Origin: Crossaster papposus
Lineage: Eukaryota; Echinodermata; Asteroidea; Velatida; Solasteridae
Length of the DNA: 64,000 bases
Direction of reading: 5' to 3'
Assembly (NCBI GenBank): GCA_037893245.1
Contig: JBAIAA010000704.1
Span: forward strand, 620,001 to 684,000
Positions 36,101 to 46,574 of the stretch are shown here, in pieces. The position numbers were made by a program, and so were the translations under genes. How positions within the stretch are numbered: position 1 is the first letter of the stretch; each line of letters begins with the position of its first letter. The notes beneath the pieces were generated by a model, which worked only from the letters and a program-made list of their open reading frames with translations, made no database searches and was not told the origin of the DNA.

Positions 36101-37496
36101 AAATAAAATAATTAATTAAGTCTCTGTGCAGGTGATTCATCGTGATTTGGCGGCAAGGAACGTCCTCCTTGACAGTCAACTGGTTGCCAAGGTTTCTGAC
36201 TTTGGCTTGTCGCGTGGAGAAGATATCAACGTTCAGATGTCACGGGTGAGTATCGTAGCGGCTGTCGTTAACTGCTGTTGCATTATCTAGACCAATTTGC
36301 TTCTTGCCAATATGCCAAACTTCTTCATACACTGTTTTTCAGAGTGTCTCTTAGATTTTGCAGTATAACATCCTTTTGGTCTTATCTTTGCAGACGCGGG
36401 TTCCAACTCGTTGGCTGCCTGTGGAGTCGTTGACTTCCAAGACTTACACAACTAAGAGTGACGTGTACGTACGCAAATAATAACACACTTTAAATGTTGA
36501 CAATTTTATAAACGTACAACAAATCGCCTACCATTTCAGTAAATATTTATTTTTCATTATCTTGTTTACTTAGATGGTCCTTCGGTATCCTTCTGTGGGA
36601 AATTTCGACCCTAGGTAACATTCCTTTTGATGATTATGATTATTACTTTTTGTGTAACGATTAGTTAAAAAGTGGTGATTTTGTTCCAACATGCAGTCAG
36701 GATTTCTCAATTTAAGACCAAAGGTTTTTCCATTCCAATCTTGTATCTGTCTGTATCTGTTTTCTCACTCTGAAGAGTATTGCATAATTTTCTTTCAAGG
36801 TGCCACTCCTTACGAAGACATCGAATCTAAGAACCTGTTGTCGAAGTTAAAGAATGGATACCGGATGCCCAAACCAAATAACTGTGACGATGAAATGTAA
36901 GATGTGATGTAAGACTTGGGTTTAAGTATATGTTATAGGCGCCTGTATTTTTGTCCGTGCATCAATACTTATCTTTTTCAATTCAACTTAACGATTCACT
37001 AGTTGAAAGTGATATTGAACTGACCTTGTTTGCTTTACCCTGCATGGCCAAAATGTTTCTTATTTACAACCAAAGTACTGTGTTTGGAGCAACATGCACT
37101 GTTGTTTGGTAAATGACACTAAAGATGTCGTGTTTTTCAGCTACAACCTGATGCTGCTGTGTTGGCAGGAAGACCCAGCCAACCGACCTCATTTCAAGAA
37201 ACTAGTGACTCGTCTGACCGGGATGGCTGACAACCAAAATGAACACGTGAGTGTTGGAATTGGATACGTCAATGACTGAGCTACTATCATTCATATACCT
37301 TCATCATGTTTGTGTTAATGAGTGTATTGTACATAATAGTCTGACCATGTAATTAAGGTCTAAAACACCTGATTAGGAATTGAATATGCATAGTTTCACG
37401 GTATTTGTTTTGTCTCTGTAGACGTACATGCGACTGCTGCCGAAAGCTGACAACTACATGTACTTGATGATTCGCCCCGAGCTGGATGACAACTGA
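28325..37496 (+). CDS. Gene C: complete Tie/TEK-like receptor tyrosine kinase, type I
   Basis: Nineteen exons: 28325-28448, 29026-29346, 29870-30145, 30694-30828, 30937-31056, 31684-31818, 32443-32607, 33428-33706, 33995-34420, 34625-34800, 35010-35301, 35451-35561, 35676-35842, 36132-36245, 36394-36464, 36574-36614, 36800-36896, 37141-37246, 37422-37496. They sum to 3231 nt, 1076 residues plus TGA, near the 1.1-kb-residue size of vertebrate Tie receptors. Order: signal peptide, Ig1, Ig2, four EGF, Ig3, FN3, Pro/Thr stalk, helix, kinase, short tail. All junctions are GT-AG except the GC donor after exon 3. The activation-loop tyrosine is replaced by Asn. It is the best-preserved complete copy. 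Confidence 0.9.
30694..32607 (+). CDS. Gene C exons 4-7: four EGF repeats
   Basis: EGF1 (30694-30828) has KWGPPDC and [15 protein letters not shown]2 (30937-31056) keeps [11 protein letters not shown] but is 30 nt shorter than in B and D. EGF3 (31684-31818) reads [20 protein letters not shown]4 (32443-32607) starts [13 protein letters not shown] and is the counterpart of 23-187 in gene A. Type I lacks the EGF5 of type II. Confidence 0.82.
31491..31568 (+). repeat. tRNA-like SINE head in gene C intron
   Basis: tagctctgtttgtagagcg forms a D arm with the A box, and aggttcgagtcccgccttgc the T arm with the B box. The acceptor (ggcaaaa/ttgcc) pairs over five bases. The anticodon stem does not pair, and it ends in a T run. 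It is a tRNA-derived repeat or dead tRNA. Confidence 0.5.
31889..32109. repeat. MITE (gtgcgtt.. ends) with internal 20-bp repeats, gene C intron
   Basis: Inverted ends ccaggagtgcgttttactca and gagtggagcgcaccaatgg. The interior has three to four copies of cgttcaccaccgttcactaa. Relatives lie in gene B (about 18078-18215), gene D (about 51810-51945) and the D upstream region (42577-43022). Confidence 0.6.
33428..34800 (+). CDS. Gene C Ig3, FN3/stalk and membrane exons
   Basis: Ig3 exon 33428-33706 ([12 protein letters not shown]; Cys in LSCAA and NCYLY). FN3 exon 33995-34420 reads [19 protein letters not shown] and [18 protein letters not shown], then a Pro/Thr stalk ([16 protein letters not shown]). 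Exon 34625-34800 gives the helix [21 protein letters not shown] and a basic anchor. The donor at 34421 (gtgagc) keeps frame; the nearby gtaata would not. Confidence 0.82.
35010..37496 (+). CDS. Gene C juxtamembrane, kinase and tail exons
   Basis: Gly loop [30 protein letters not shown] and NCDDE are all intact. The activation loop reads [20 protein letters not shown] at 36227-36235 where A, B and D have ATC TAC GTT. The tyrosine matches the EVYV autophosphorylation site of vertebrate Tie2. Catalysis should be possible, but loop-phosphorylation control would differ. The tail is [24 protein letters not shown]. Confidence 0.88.
35895..36115 (+). repeat. tRNA-derived SINE in the intron before the HRD exon (gene C)
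   Basis: Same insertion as in A, B and D, with cgttcgaatcccgcctaggc and ttttcagtgggattccgtgg. Confidence 0.7.
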
Positions 37497-38326
37497 ACGG
37501 ACAGACACAAAGAGCATCGATGCTGCTCAGACAAAACTGCTCTTTGCGGTGTTGCATTCAATCTGAACAGTTTTTGTAAATGAAAATAACCAGGACAGAT
37601 CTAAATTTGCATTGGGTTGTATTTTGTCCCAAAAGAAAGTCAAGGGACAGAATTATGTTTAAATATTTACTCGTATAAAAAAATATACGCAGATGTTTGT
37701 ATTAAGAAAATGTTTACAGTAATTATGTCATTGCATTTTATATTGCTTCATGACAAGAAAATAATATAGACTTTTACGCTATTATATTGTTTTAATTATA
37801 CCGGTTAGGAAATAGGAGGGACAATAATTGTATAAATGTATACACAGCTTAATACAATTTTAGCGGCATGTCTATCAATTTCTGCTTTATGTTGTGTAAT
37901 TGTTTGTGTCGTAATGTTTTATATACATATATTTTGTGGTACTATAGTAGCGCTTGTAATTATAATAATCGCATTGCTTTGTTTAATCCTGCTTTAATAT
38001 ATCTTAACGTTTAAATTGTTAACTTTAGTCATAATCATTTTTACACGAGTGTTGGTTTCAAGATTCTGTTCATTAAATTCTGCATCGAAAGGTCAGACTA
38101 CTTCATTGCTTTGTTGTTTGGGTTTTATGGTTTTAAAGGTTTTTTATCTGTCTTAATAGAAAACTTAGAAATCATTGAGTCCGTCAGACCATAGGGCTTC
38201 TTTGTAGTGTTTAGTAGGGTTTGGGTCGGCGCGGCGTGCCGATGCCAATAAGCCACTCCTCAGCCAGCCACCAGTGGTCCGCCGGTGGCTAGCGGACTGG
38301 GCAATGTGCTGATGTTTCTACCTTTT

Positions 38327-38696
38327 AAAGGTAGGATACACCATTTGCAGATATCGAAATTACTTAGTACCAAATTATTGGGAAATATCTTACTCATCTG
38401 AATGATTCTAGGCATCCAGCAAAATAATTGCGCTAGATATCCTGTAATTATCCTGACAAATTTTATAAAGAAAAGTTCGCGATCGCCGTCCGGCGATCGC
38501 GAAAAAACAGAAATAACATAAGAATAACTGCTCGACGCCGGTTGAAAACAAACGCTGTTTCTCAAGCTTTTCCCGGCATCCATGATTGTAAAACTTCGGA
38601 CAGGTCAGTTAAACGATATTTTACTATAAAATACAACCCCCAAATCCACCCATTATTAATAAATCAAGTAATTACCAATGGTGTATACTACCTTTA
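38327..38696 (+). repeat. Best-preserved GATCGC-hairpin MITE
   Basis: Ends aaaggtaggatacaccattt and accaatggtgtatactacct are inverted. At 38476-38503 is a perfect 13-bp inverted repeat (arm ttcgcgatcgccg, 2-nt loop). It splits the sequence 'ctacctttt|aagacacatcgg', which is uninterrupted in the B-C spacer (26933-26950). Confidence 0.75.
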
Positions 38697-38734
38697 AGAC
38701 ACATCGGTTTGAAGGAAGATTACCTGATAGTCAA

Positions 38735-38806
38735 TGTAGCCGAGTCACTGGTTAATAGGTTCGCTAGCTACAGTTTTGGGCCAGGGTTTGAATCCCCAGA
38801 AACTTT
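38735..38806 (+). repeat. tRNA-like sequence with 3-base insertion
   Basis: As 26982-27047, but the A-box region reads tagccgagtcactggttaa, which disrupts it. B box gggtttgaatcc is kept. Confidence 0.5.
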
Positions 38807-39003
38807 AGATGTAAATTATTGTTGTATCGTAGAGTATACACGTAAATGAATAAACGAAGAAAACGAAACAAGAACGCCGGCCGTTAGGTGTTACAAAACT
38901 CAACCACTTTAGTTCAATTACATGACGCTTTATATATGGGCAAGATAAATCATGTGCGTAAGGATACAAGTAAGTAATCCCAATAAAATAGTCCCAACAA
39001 TTG

Positions 39004-40310
39004 TTTATATTAAGAAAATGTTTACAGTAATTATGTCTTTGCGTTTTATATTGCTTCATGGCAAGAAAATAATAAAGACTTTTACGCTATTATAATGTTT
39101 TAATTATACTGGTTATGAAATATGAGGGACAATAATTGTATAAATGTATACACAGCTTAATACAATTATAGCGGCATGTCTATCAATTTCTGCTTTATGT
39201 TGTGCAACATATTGGGGTTGTAATGTAATTTAAGGGACAGAATTATGTTAACATATTTACTCGTACAAAAAAATTTACGCAGATGTTTATATTAAGAAAA
39301 TGTTTACAGTAATTATGTCTTTGCATTTTATATTGCTTCATGACAAGAAAGAATTAAGACTTTTACGCTATTATATTGTTTTAATTATATCGGTTAGAAA
39401 ATAGGAGGGACAATAATTGTATAAATGTATACACAGCTTAATACAATTATAGCGGCATGTCTATCATTTTCTGCTTTGTGTTGTGTAATTGTTTGTGTCG
39501 TAATGCTTTATATACATGTATTTTGTGGTACTATAGTAGCGCTTGTAATTATAATAATCGCATTGCTTTGTGTAATCCTGCTTCAATATATCTTAACGTT
39601 TAAATTGTTAACTTTTGTCATAATCATTTTTACACGAGGGTTAGTTTCAAGATTATGTTCCTTAAATTCTGCATCGAAAGGTCAGACTATTTCATTGCTT
39701 TGTTGTTTGGGTTTGGTGGTTTTTAAGGTTTTGTATCTGTCTTAATAAAAAAAAAATATTTTTTTAGTCTGTCAGACTATATAGGGCTTCTTTGTAGTGT
39801 TTAGTAGGGTTTGGGTCGGCGTGCCGATGCCAATAAGCCACTCCTCGACCAGCCACCAGTGGTCCGCCGGTGGCTTGCGGACTGGGCAATGTGCTGATGT
39901 TTCTACCTTTTAAGACACACCGGTTTGTAGAAAGTTTACCTGATAGTCAATGTAGCCGAGTGGTTAATAGGTTCGCTAGCTACAGTTTTGGGCCAGGGTT
40001 TGAATCCCCAGAAACTATAGATTTAAATTATTGTTGTATCGTAGAGTATACACGTAAATGAATAAACGAAGACAACGAAACAAGAACGCCGGCCGTTAGG
40101 TGTTTTAAAACTCAACCACTTTTAAATTACATGACCCTTTATATAGGGGAAAGATAAATCATGTGCGTAAGGATACAAGTAAGTAATCCAAATAAAATAG
40201 TCTCAACAATTAATATATAAATACATATCACAATTATATACTTTTGAATGAAAACAAGTTTTCGTCATTCTTTTTTTCTCCAATGGTGCCATTATGCTCT
40301 ACGTGCGAAG
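39004..40310. repeat. Near-identical copy of 26034-27340 (B-C spacer)
   Basis: With an offset of 12970 the two stretches agree almost base for base, with only a few substitutions seen (for example atgaccccttat against atgaccctttat). They diverge from about 40310. The left edge is abrupt at 39001 (cccaacaa|ttgtttatat). This marks a recent duplication or conversion between spacers. Confidence 0.85.
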
Positions 40311-41276
40311 ATTGATATTGAAGTTACTATTATGCTTTGCGGGTATTTGGGATGATGGTCTTTGGTTTTTTAAATATTTGTTAAAATTAGCAAACAAATG
40401 TTTACCCCTTCCTCTTTCACAGCAGTTTTTAAAACAAAATTATATAAATTTACTTTCGAAAAAAGTGAAATACAATCAAATCTATTTTAATCTTTTTAAT
40501 AACCTGTCCGAAATTGGACGAATTTATCGGCAGCCCGTGGACGAATGTTCTATCACTAGTTATCGTGGCCGGATGAGTTCAAGTCATCCGTTGTCCGAAA
40601 TTTGCAACGGGGGAAAGTATTTTTTGTCATATTTCAGTGTGTAAAACAACGAGTTACTCGTAATATGTTTGCAGAGGAAGGCAAGCAACGTATAAGTTCA
40701 CCGGTGAAAAATACGCTTTGTGCTTGATCGGAAAAGGTTCAGGAAACAAATTAGCTAAAACTGTCTAAATGGGCCCATGTACTGATGGTGTCCGATTTGT
40801 TTACTTGCATGCTTTTCTATGGGGCTACGAAACCACCATCCTTACCAGGCTGCCATGAATACACAGAGGCTTATTGAAATATGGAAAGTTTTCCTTTCTC
40901 AATGATTGAACCTATAAAACTCGTCACTTTGAAACTTGACGTATGGCTTATATCAATGGCTGTGGATTGCAATCACACGGCTTGCCTTTACCTTGTCCTT
41001 TCGCGTCACAATATTAACAGTCACGCATCAGTGACCAATCAGTGAATGTCTCGTCTAGGCATGGAATAGCAACCAGCGCATTAACTTTGAACTTTCGAGT
41101 TGCAGTGTTGTTGAGACTTACCAGTTCCGTTTTTATAAATGAAAACAAAACTTTTAAATTTCTATTTCCTTGCATATTTGCGAAAGTCCCGCCAGCTACG
41201 TTAGTGCAATAACAGTAACTAGGAATAAGCTGGAAGATTTAGTAAAACGTTGTACGAAAGGGAATAACGTAATAAC

Positions 41277-41400
41277 ATGGCGCTGGGTTCGGGTATTTTG
41301 CAAGGTTTGACCGTAAATTTCCGGGTTCATGGCAGACATGCCATGGCGGATTTTGCTGTCATATTTCTGCTCGTATTGACTGGCTGTTCCAACGTATCAG
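41277..41400 (+). CDS. Gene D distal first exon
   Basis: [20 protein letters not shown] then [20 protein letters not shown], as in B and C, followed by gtaaac. Next comes 5.8 kb of intron that includes a second copy of the promoter block and first exon. Confidence 0.7.
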
Positions 41401-44400
41401 GTAAACATCTTTGTATCATTTTTATATCTAATTTGGAAAATGTATTTTATGCTATTGTTATTATTATTGTTTGTTAATATAGATTTTCCCAGGCTTTTAA
41501 AAAATATTTTTAATTGAAAATCACCAACTCTCACATTTAATTTCGTTCGAAACAAATCCAGACGCTTTTACCAAACTGATTTAGTCATTTATCATTCAAT
41601 TTCAACGTTTGGTCACTCTATTTAAACATTGCCTCGGCAATATTCCTGTACAACCGCGACTGGCACCAATGGAACTTGAGTTATATATTTGGGTAAAATT
41701 GATTTTTAATAACCCAAATTGGGTTATATAAGTAAATTTTCCTGGGTTAAATGAAGATTTACTTAGTTAAGATTCTATGTAACCAAACACGGGTTGTTTT
41801 GGGGGGTTAAAATGATCGTCAATAACACTTTGTTAAGACTTGCACTTGTTATTTTGTTATTTTGTGCATGCATGGTTGAAAGAATTGCAATGAATTAAAA
41901 ATGATCGCGAATAAGGGGCCATTCAAAATTTTCAATGTTTTAAAATTTCGACTTTTGGTCGAAATTTGTTTGACCTACCCACCCACCCCCAATTTCGATT
42001 AATAAAAAATTGATTTGTCATGCAGTAAAAAAATCCAAATAGGCCTACATTTACATGTGCATGTGCAGGTACATGTACATGCACCTGTAAATGCCCAGTT
42101 TAGTGACGGAGTGATGAAGCTGTTGGTCTGCCCCTTTTGCACAGGTGCCCAGAAGATTACTCATATGAAGCGCGATATGTGGCAGAGAAAACCCCACCTC
42201 TTTTGTGTTAACCATTGTGTTCCCGGAATCTCAGGAATTCCTTTTAGGTTTGAAGGGGGGATGGGTTAGGTTACAATAGTGTTGAGTGTGTATAAAGTAT
42301 AGGGATAAGAGGGGGGTACCCCTCTGCCACATATCGTGCTGGGTATAAGATTTCTGCATGTTCCATTTCTGCTAAGCAGTGGCAACACTGGTTTTTTTTG
42401 GACTATTTTTTGAGAGCAAACATGACGCGCACACAAAACGTTCGTATGGTGAACATGGATTTTTCATAATTTGCTTCTGCTCCGTTTAAAAACTGCAGAG
42501 ATTTGTAGGTACCTCGCACGTTGTGACATCCATGGTGGCGGACATGCTTATCGTGTATTGCCGATCTAGCACACCAGGGGTGCGTTCAACTTACGCGAAC
42601 TGTTTGCGCGAACGTTGGCCTACGTTTTGAGTTGGCGCTAGTCGAAGTGGAACGATATTTTTTTAAATTACGGCTATTTAAATGGCGGCGCCCAGTGACA
42701 GTGACATCGTTTGGTTGGTTGCTTTTTGTCCAACTTATTATTTTTCTTTAAAAGATCCCTGTAACTGCTCAAAACAATTCACCGTTTATAACGAAAAGTA
42801 TGAATCGTAAATCAAAACCGTGAAAAGAACCCTGCCGCCTGCTGTCCTCTTCGCCATCTTTAAAATACGTCACTGGCCAACAGCGAACAGCTCGGAATGA
42901 CGTTTGCCGTTTTTGCTAACGTTCGCCAACATAATAATTGGCGCACATTGCGTTCCACTCTCGCGAACAACGCTAACGTTGGCTAACGTTGGCAACGTTC
43001 GCTTGGGTGGAACGCACCCTTGGTACCCTTGTACCACTCACTGCAAGACCTAACAACTAGTTTCCAAGTCCAATGAAAAGCCACCTCCACGCGTCGGTGG
43101 TGTTTCACACAGTGGGGTCACATACATACCGCAACCAGTACCTAATACATGTACACACATGCATACAGCTCGTAGTGTCTCACGAGAAAGAAGTTGGAAA
43201 AAATTGTGTATCGGAACGCATGGTGCGCAGTTGTTTCAGGCATGGAGGAAGATTGTGGTTTGGGTTGTTTTTTTTGCTTTTTTTTTAATGAAAAGTGAAT
43301 TTCGACTTTCAATTATTTATCTTGACCCACCCACCCACTATTTCGACCAAAAGTCGAAATTTTAGACTGACTGGCTGGGTTTCGGTACTAGGCACTGGCA
43401 AGGCAAGGCGTTTTATACTACATGTATAAGTTTATAGGGCCTAAAGGTATATAGAGGATGGCGGCAAGTTTGCATTAAAAAAACCAAAAAACTATATACT
43501 ACTGTCTACTAACTTCCGTGCTGGGTTACTGTAACATAATTTACACACCTTATACTACACCCTTTTTGAGTTAAGTTTACCACATTTTCGCGCGCGCAAA
43601 ATCATGTGATGGTGACAACCGCGTTTAAGCGGGGAAAAACCGTCGGGATAATGTATACATTATGTACACCGTACGTAGGGGTGCATTTTTTATGGTGTAA
43701 ATGGAGGACACATACCTGGCGACACGAAGGTGAATTGGGGTTAGGGTTAGAATCGAGGACGACCTCGATTCAGATTCGTGTACAAAACCAATGAGAGGCG
43801 TCAGAAGTACAAACAAAGGAAATTTTCGAGAGGAACAAAGGAAACTCCTCGATTTACACCATTTTAGTTCAATTACATGACCCTTTATATAGGGGCAAGA
43901 TAAATCATGTGCGTAAGGGTACAAGTAGTCATCCCAATAAAATAGTCCCAACAATTAACATATAAATACGTATCACAATTATATACTTTTGAATGAAAAC
44001 AAGTTTTCGTCATTCTTTTTTTCTTCAATGGTGCCATTATGCTCTACGTGCGAAGATTGATATTGAAGTTACTATTATGCTTTGCGGGTATTTGGGATGA
44101 TGGTCTTTGGTTTTTAAATATTTGTTACAATTAGCAAACAAATGTTTACCCCTTCCTCTTTAACAGCAGTTTTTAAAACAAAATTATATTTAAATTTACT
44201 TCAGAAAAAAGTGAAATACAATCAAATCTATTTTAATCTTATTAATAACCTGTTCAAAATTGGACGAATTTATCGGCAGCCCGTGAAAGAATGTTCTATC
44301 ACTAATGATCGTGGCCCGATAAGGCAAAAAAAAAAAAAAAAACATGTTTAGCGTCACCGCCCGCTTCCTTTTTTTTTTTTTTTTTAAAGATAATAACATT

Positions 44401-46543
44401 TTAATATCGTATTTCAGACTTTAGCATCACTGTGTACATGCTCTGGAAATATATATTTTTATAATAGGAAAGCTATGGTGTGACGTGTAGTCGTGTACGG
44501 TGCATACTTGATCGACCCACATGAATTTAAATTTGTAATCGTGGGTGAACCATGTTTTAATTTTAAATTGGAAGACAGGGTGTTGCATGACTTGAATTAA
44601 GATGTGTCAGGCGGCCATTTAAAAAAAAAAAAAAAAAAAAGTGCCTCCTCCTTCCTTTTTAAAAAAGTCATCCGTTGTACGAAATTTGCAACGGGAGAAT
44701 CTTTCAAAAGTATTTTGTCATATTTCAGTGTGTAAACAACGAGTTACTCGTAATAATTATGTTTGCAGAGATAGGCAAGCAACGTATAAGTTCACCGGTG
44801 AAGAATACGCTTTGTGTTTGATCGGAAAAGGTTCAGGAAACAAATTAGCTAAACCTGTCTAAATAGGCCCATGTACTGATGGTGTCAAACTTTGTTTACT
44901 TGCATGCTTTTCTATGGGGCTACGAAACTATCATCCTTACCAGGCTGCCATGAGTACACAGCATATTGAGCCATGGAGAGTTTCCCTTCATCAATGATTG
45001 AACCTATAAAACTCGTCACTTTGAAACTTAATGACGTATGGCTTATATCAATGCCATGCACAACGAATTGTTCGAGCATTACGGGCTGTGGATTGCAGTC
45101 ACACGACTTGCCTTTACCTTGTCCTTCCGCGTCACAATAGAGGCAGTCACGCATCAGTGACCAACAAGTGAATGTGTCGTCTAGACATGGAATAGCAACC
45201 AGCGCATTAACTTTGAACTTTCGAGTTGCAGTGTTGTTGAGACTTACCGGTACCGTTTCCGTTTTTATAGATGAAAACAAACTTTTAAAAATCGTTTTCC
45301 CTGGTTATTCGTAAAAGTCGCGCCAGCTACGTTAGTGCAATAATTGTAACTAATTGTAAATTTCCGGGTTCGTGGCAGACATGCCATGGCGGATTTTGCT
45401 GTCATATTTCTGATCGTATTGACTGGCTGTTCCAACGTATCAGGTAAACATCTTTGTATCATTTTTATATCTAATTTGGAAAACTTTGTGGAATTGGAAA
45501 ATGTATTTTATGCTATCGTTATTATTAGTGCCAAGTCAGACAAGTTCAATATTACGTGCGGCGTTCCCCAAGGATCCTGTCTTGGATCATTGTTATTTGT
45601 TATGTACTCCTCAAAGTTGTTTGATGTTATTCAAACTCACTTACCTGATGCTCTCTGTTATGCAGATGATACACAATTGTATTTGTCATTTAAACCTTGT
45701 AGTGTTGTTAATCAAGATGAAGCAATTTTAGCCATGGTAAACTGCATTAAAGATATTAGGACTTGGATGTTTCATGACAGACTTTTGTTAAATAATAACA
45801 AAACTGAGTGCATTGTTCTTGGTACAAAGCAGCAGCTGTCTAAAATTAATATCCCTGACATTTTAATAGGTGATACCAATATTGTCCCAGTTAGTCATGT
45901 GAGAAATCTAGGCTCATGGTTCGACTCAAATATGTCTATGAGTACTCACATCAACAAAGTCTGCTCCGCTGGATTCTATCATCTTCATAACATAAAACGT
46001 ATTAGCAAGTTTTTATCAACTAGATCACTAACTATTTTAATCCATGCCTTTATTACCAGTCGTTTGGATTATTGTAATGGCTTACTCTATGGATTGCCGG
46101 ATCGTCAATTGTCTAAGTTACAGAGGATTCAAAATGCCGCAGCAAGGCTGGTTACGAATTCGCATCGAAGGTGTCACATTACTCCCATTCTTAGCTCATT
46201 GCATTGGCTTCCTGTCAAGTTTCGTATTGATTTTAAGATTTTACTGCTAGTTTTTAAGTGTTTACACGGTTTAGCACCAAATTATTTACAGGAACAAATT
46301 ACCATCCGTAGTAGTCTTAGGTCTGCAAGTGAATTTGTATTAGATTATCCCAAGGGTAAAATGATGTCTACCTTAGGAGATCGTGCTTTTGTCTCAGCAG
46401 CTCCTAGTTTATGGAATGCATTGCCCTTAAACATCAGGATTGAACATTCATTGTGTTCTTTTAAAACTAAACTTAAAACTTTCCTTTTTAAGCAAGCATT
46501 TAGTGATTCTTAATTTCTGCCTGTGCATCTGACTTCGGTGGGG

Positions 46544-46574
<31 letters not shown>

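Larger units (their letters stand above)
37497..41276. other. Spacer between gene C and gene D
   Basis: 37497-39000 is this locus's own copy of the array spacer, with a GATCGC MITE inserted at 38327-38696 and a tRNA-like element at 38735-38806. At 39001 it jumps to a block nearly identical to 26034-27340 of the B-C spacer (39004-40310), including a second tRNA-like element at 39952-40017. The conserved 5' flank follows to 41276. No supported gene. Confidence 0.55.
41670..43860. other. Unique insertion between the two first exons of gene D
   Basis: At 41670 the array sequence (caaccgcgactggcacc) breaks off, and the duplicated 5' flank restarts near 43862. In between are aacccaaattgggttat repeats (about 41690-41790), MITEs at 42163-42352 and 42577-43022, runs of A/T, and gggttagggttag at 43738-43750. 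Short frames here show no domain I recognise. Confidence 0.5.

Noticed and set aside
43738-43750. Telomere-like ttaggg repeats
   Set aside because: Only two units; far too short to mean a telomere or interstitial telomere tract.
46541-46573. G run as a G-quadruplex control element
   Set aside because: A pure homopolymer in a dead retrotransposon 3' UTR; its length is likely unreliable and no function can be argued.
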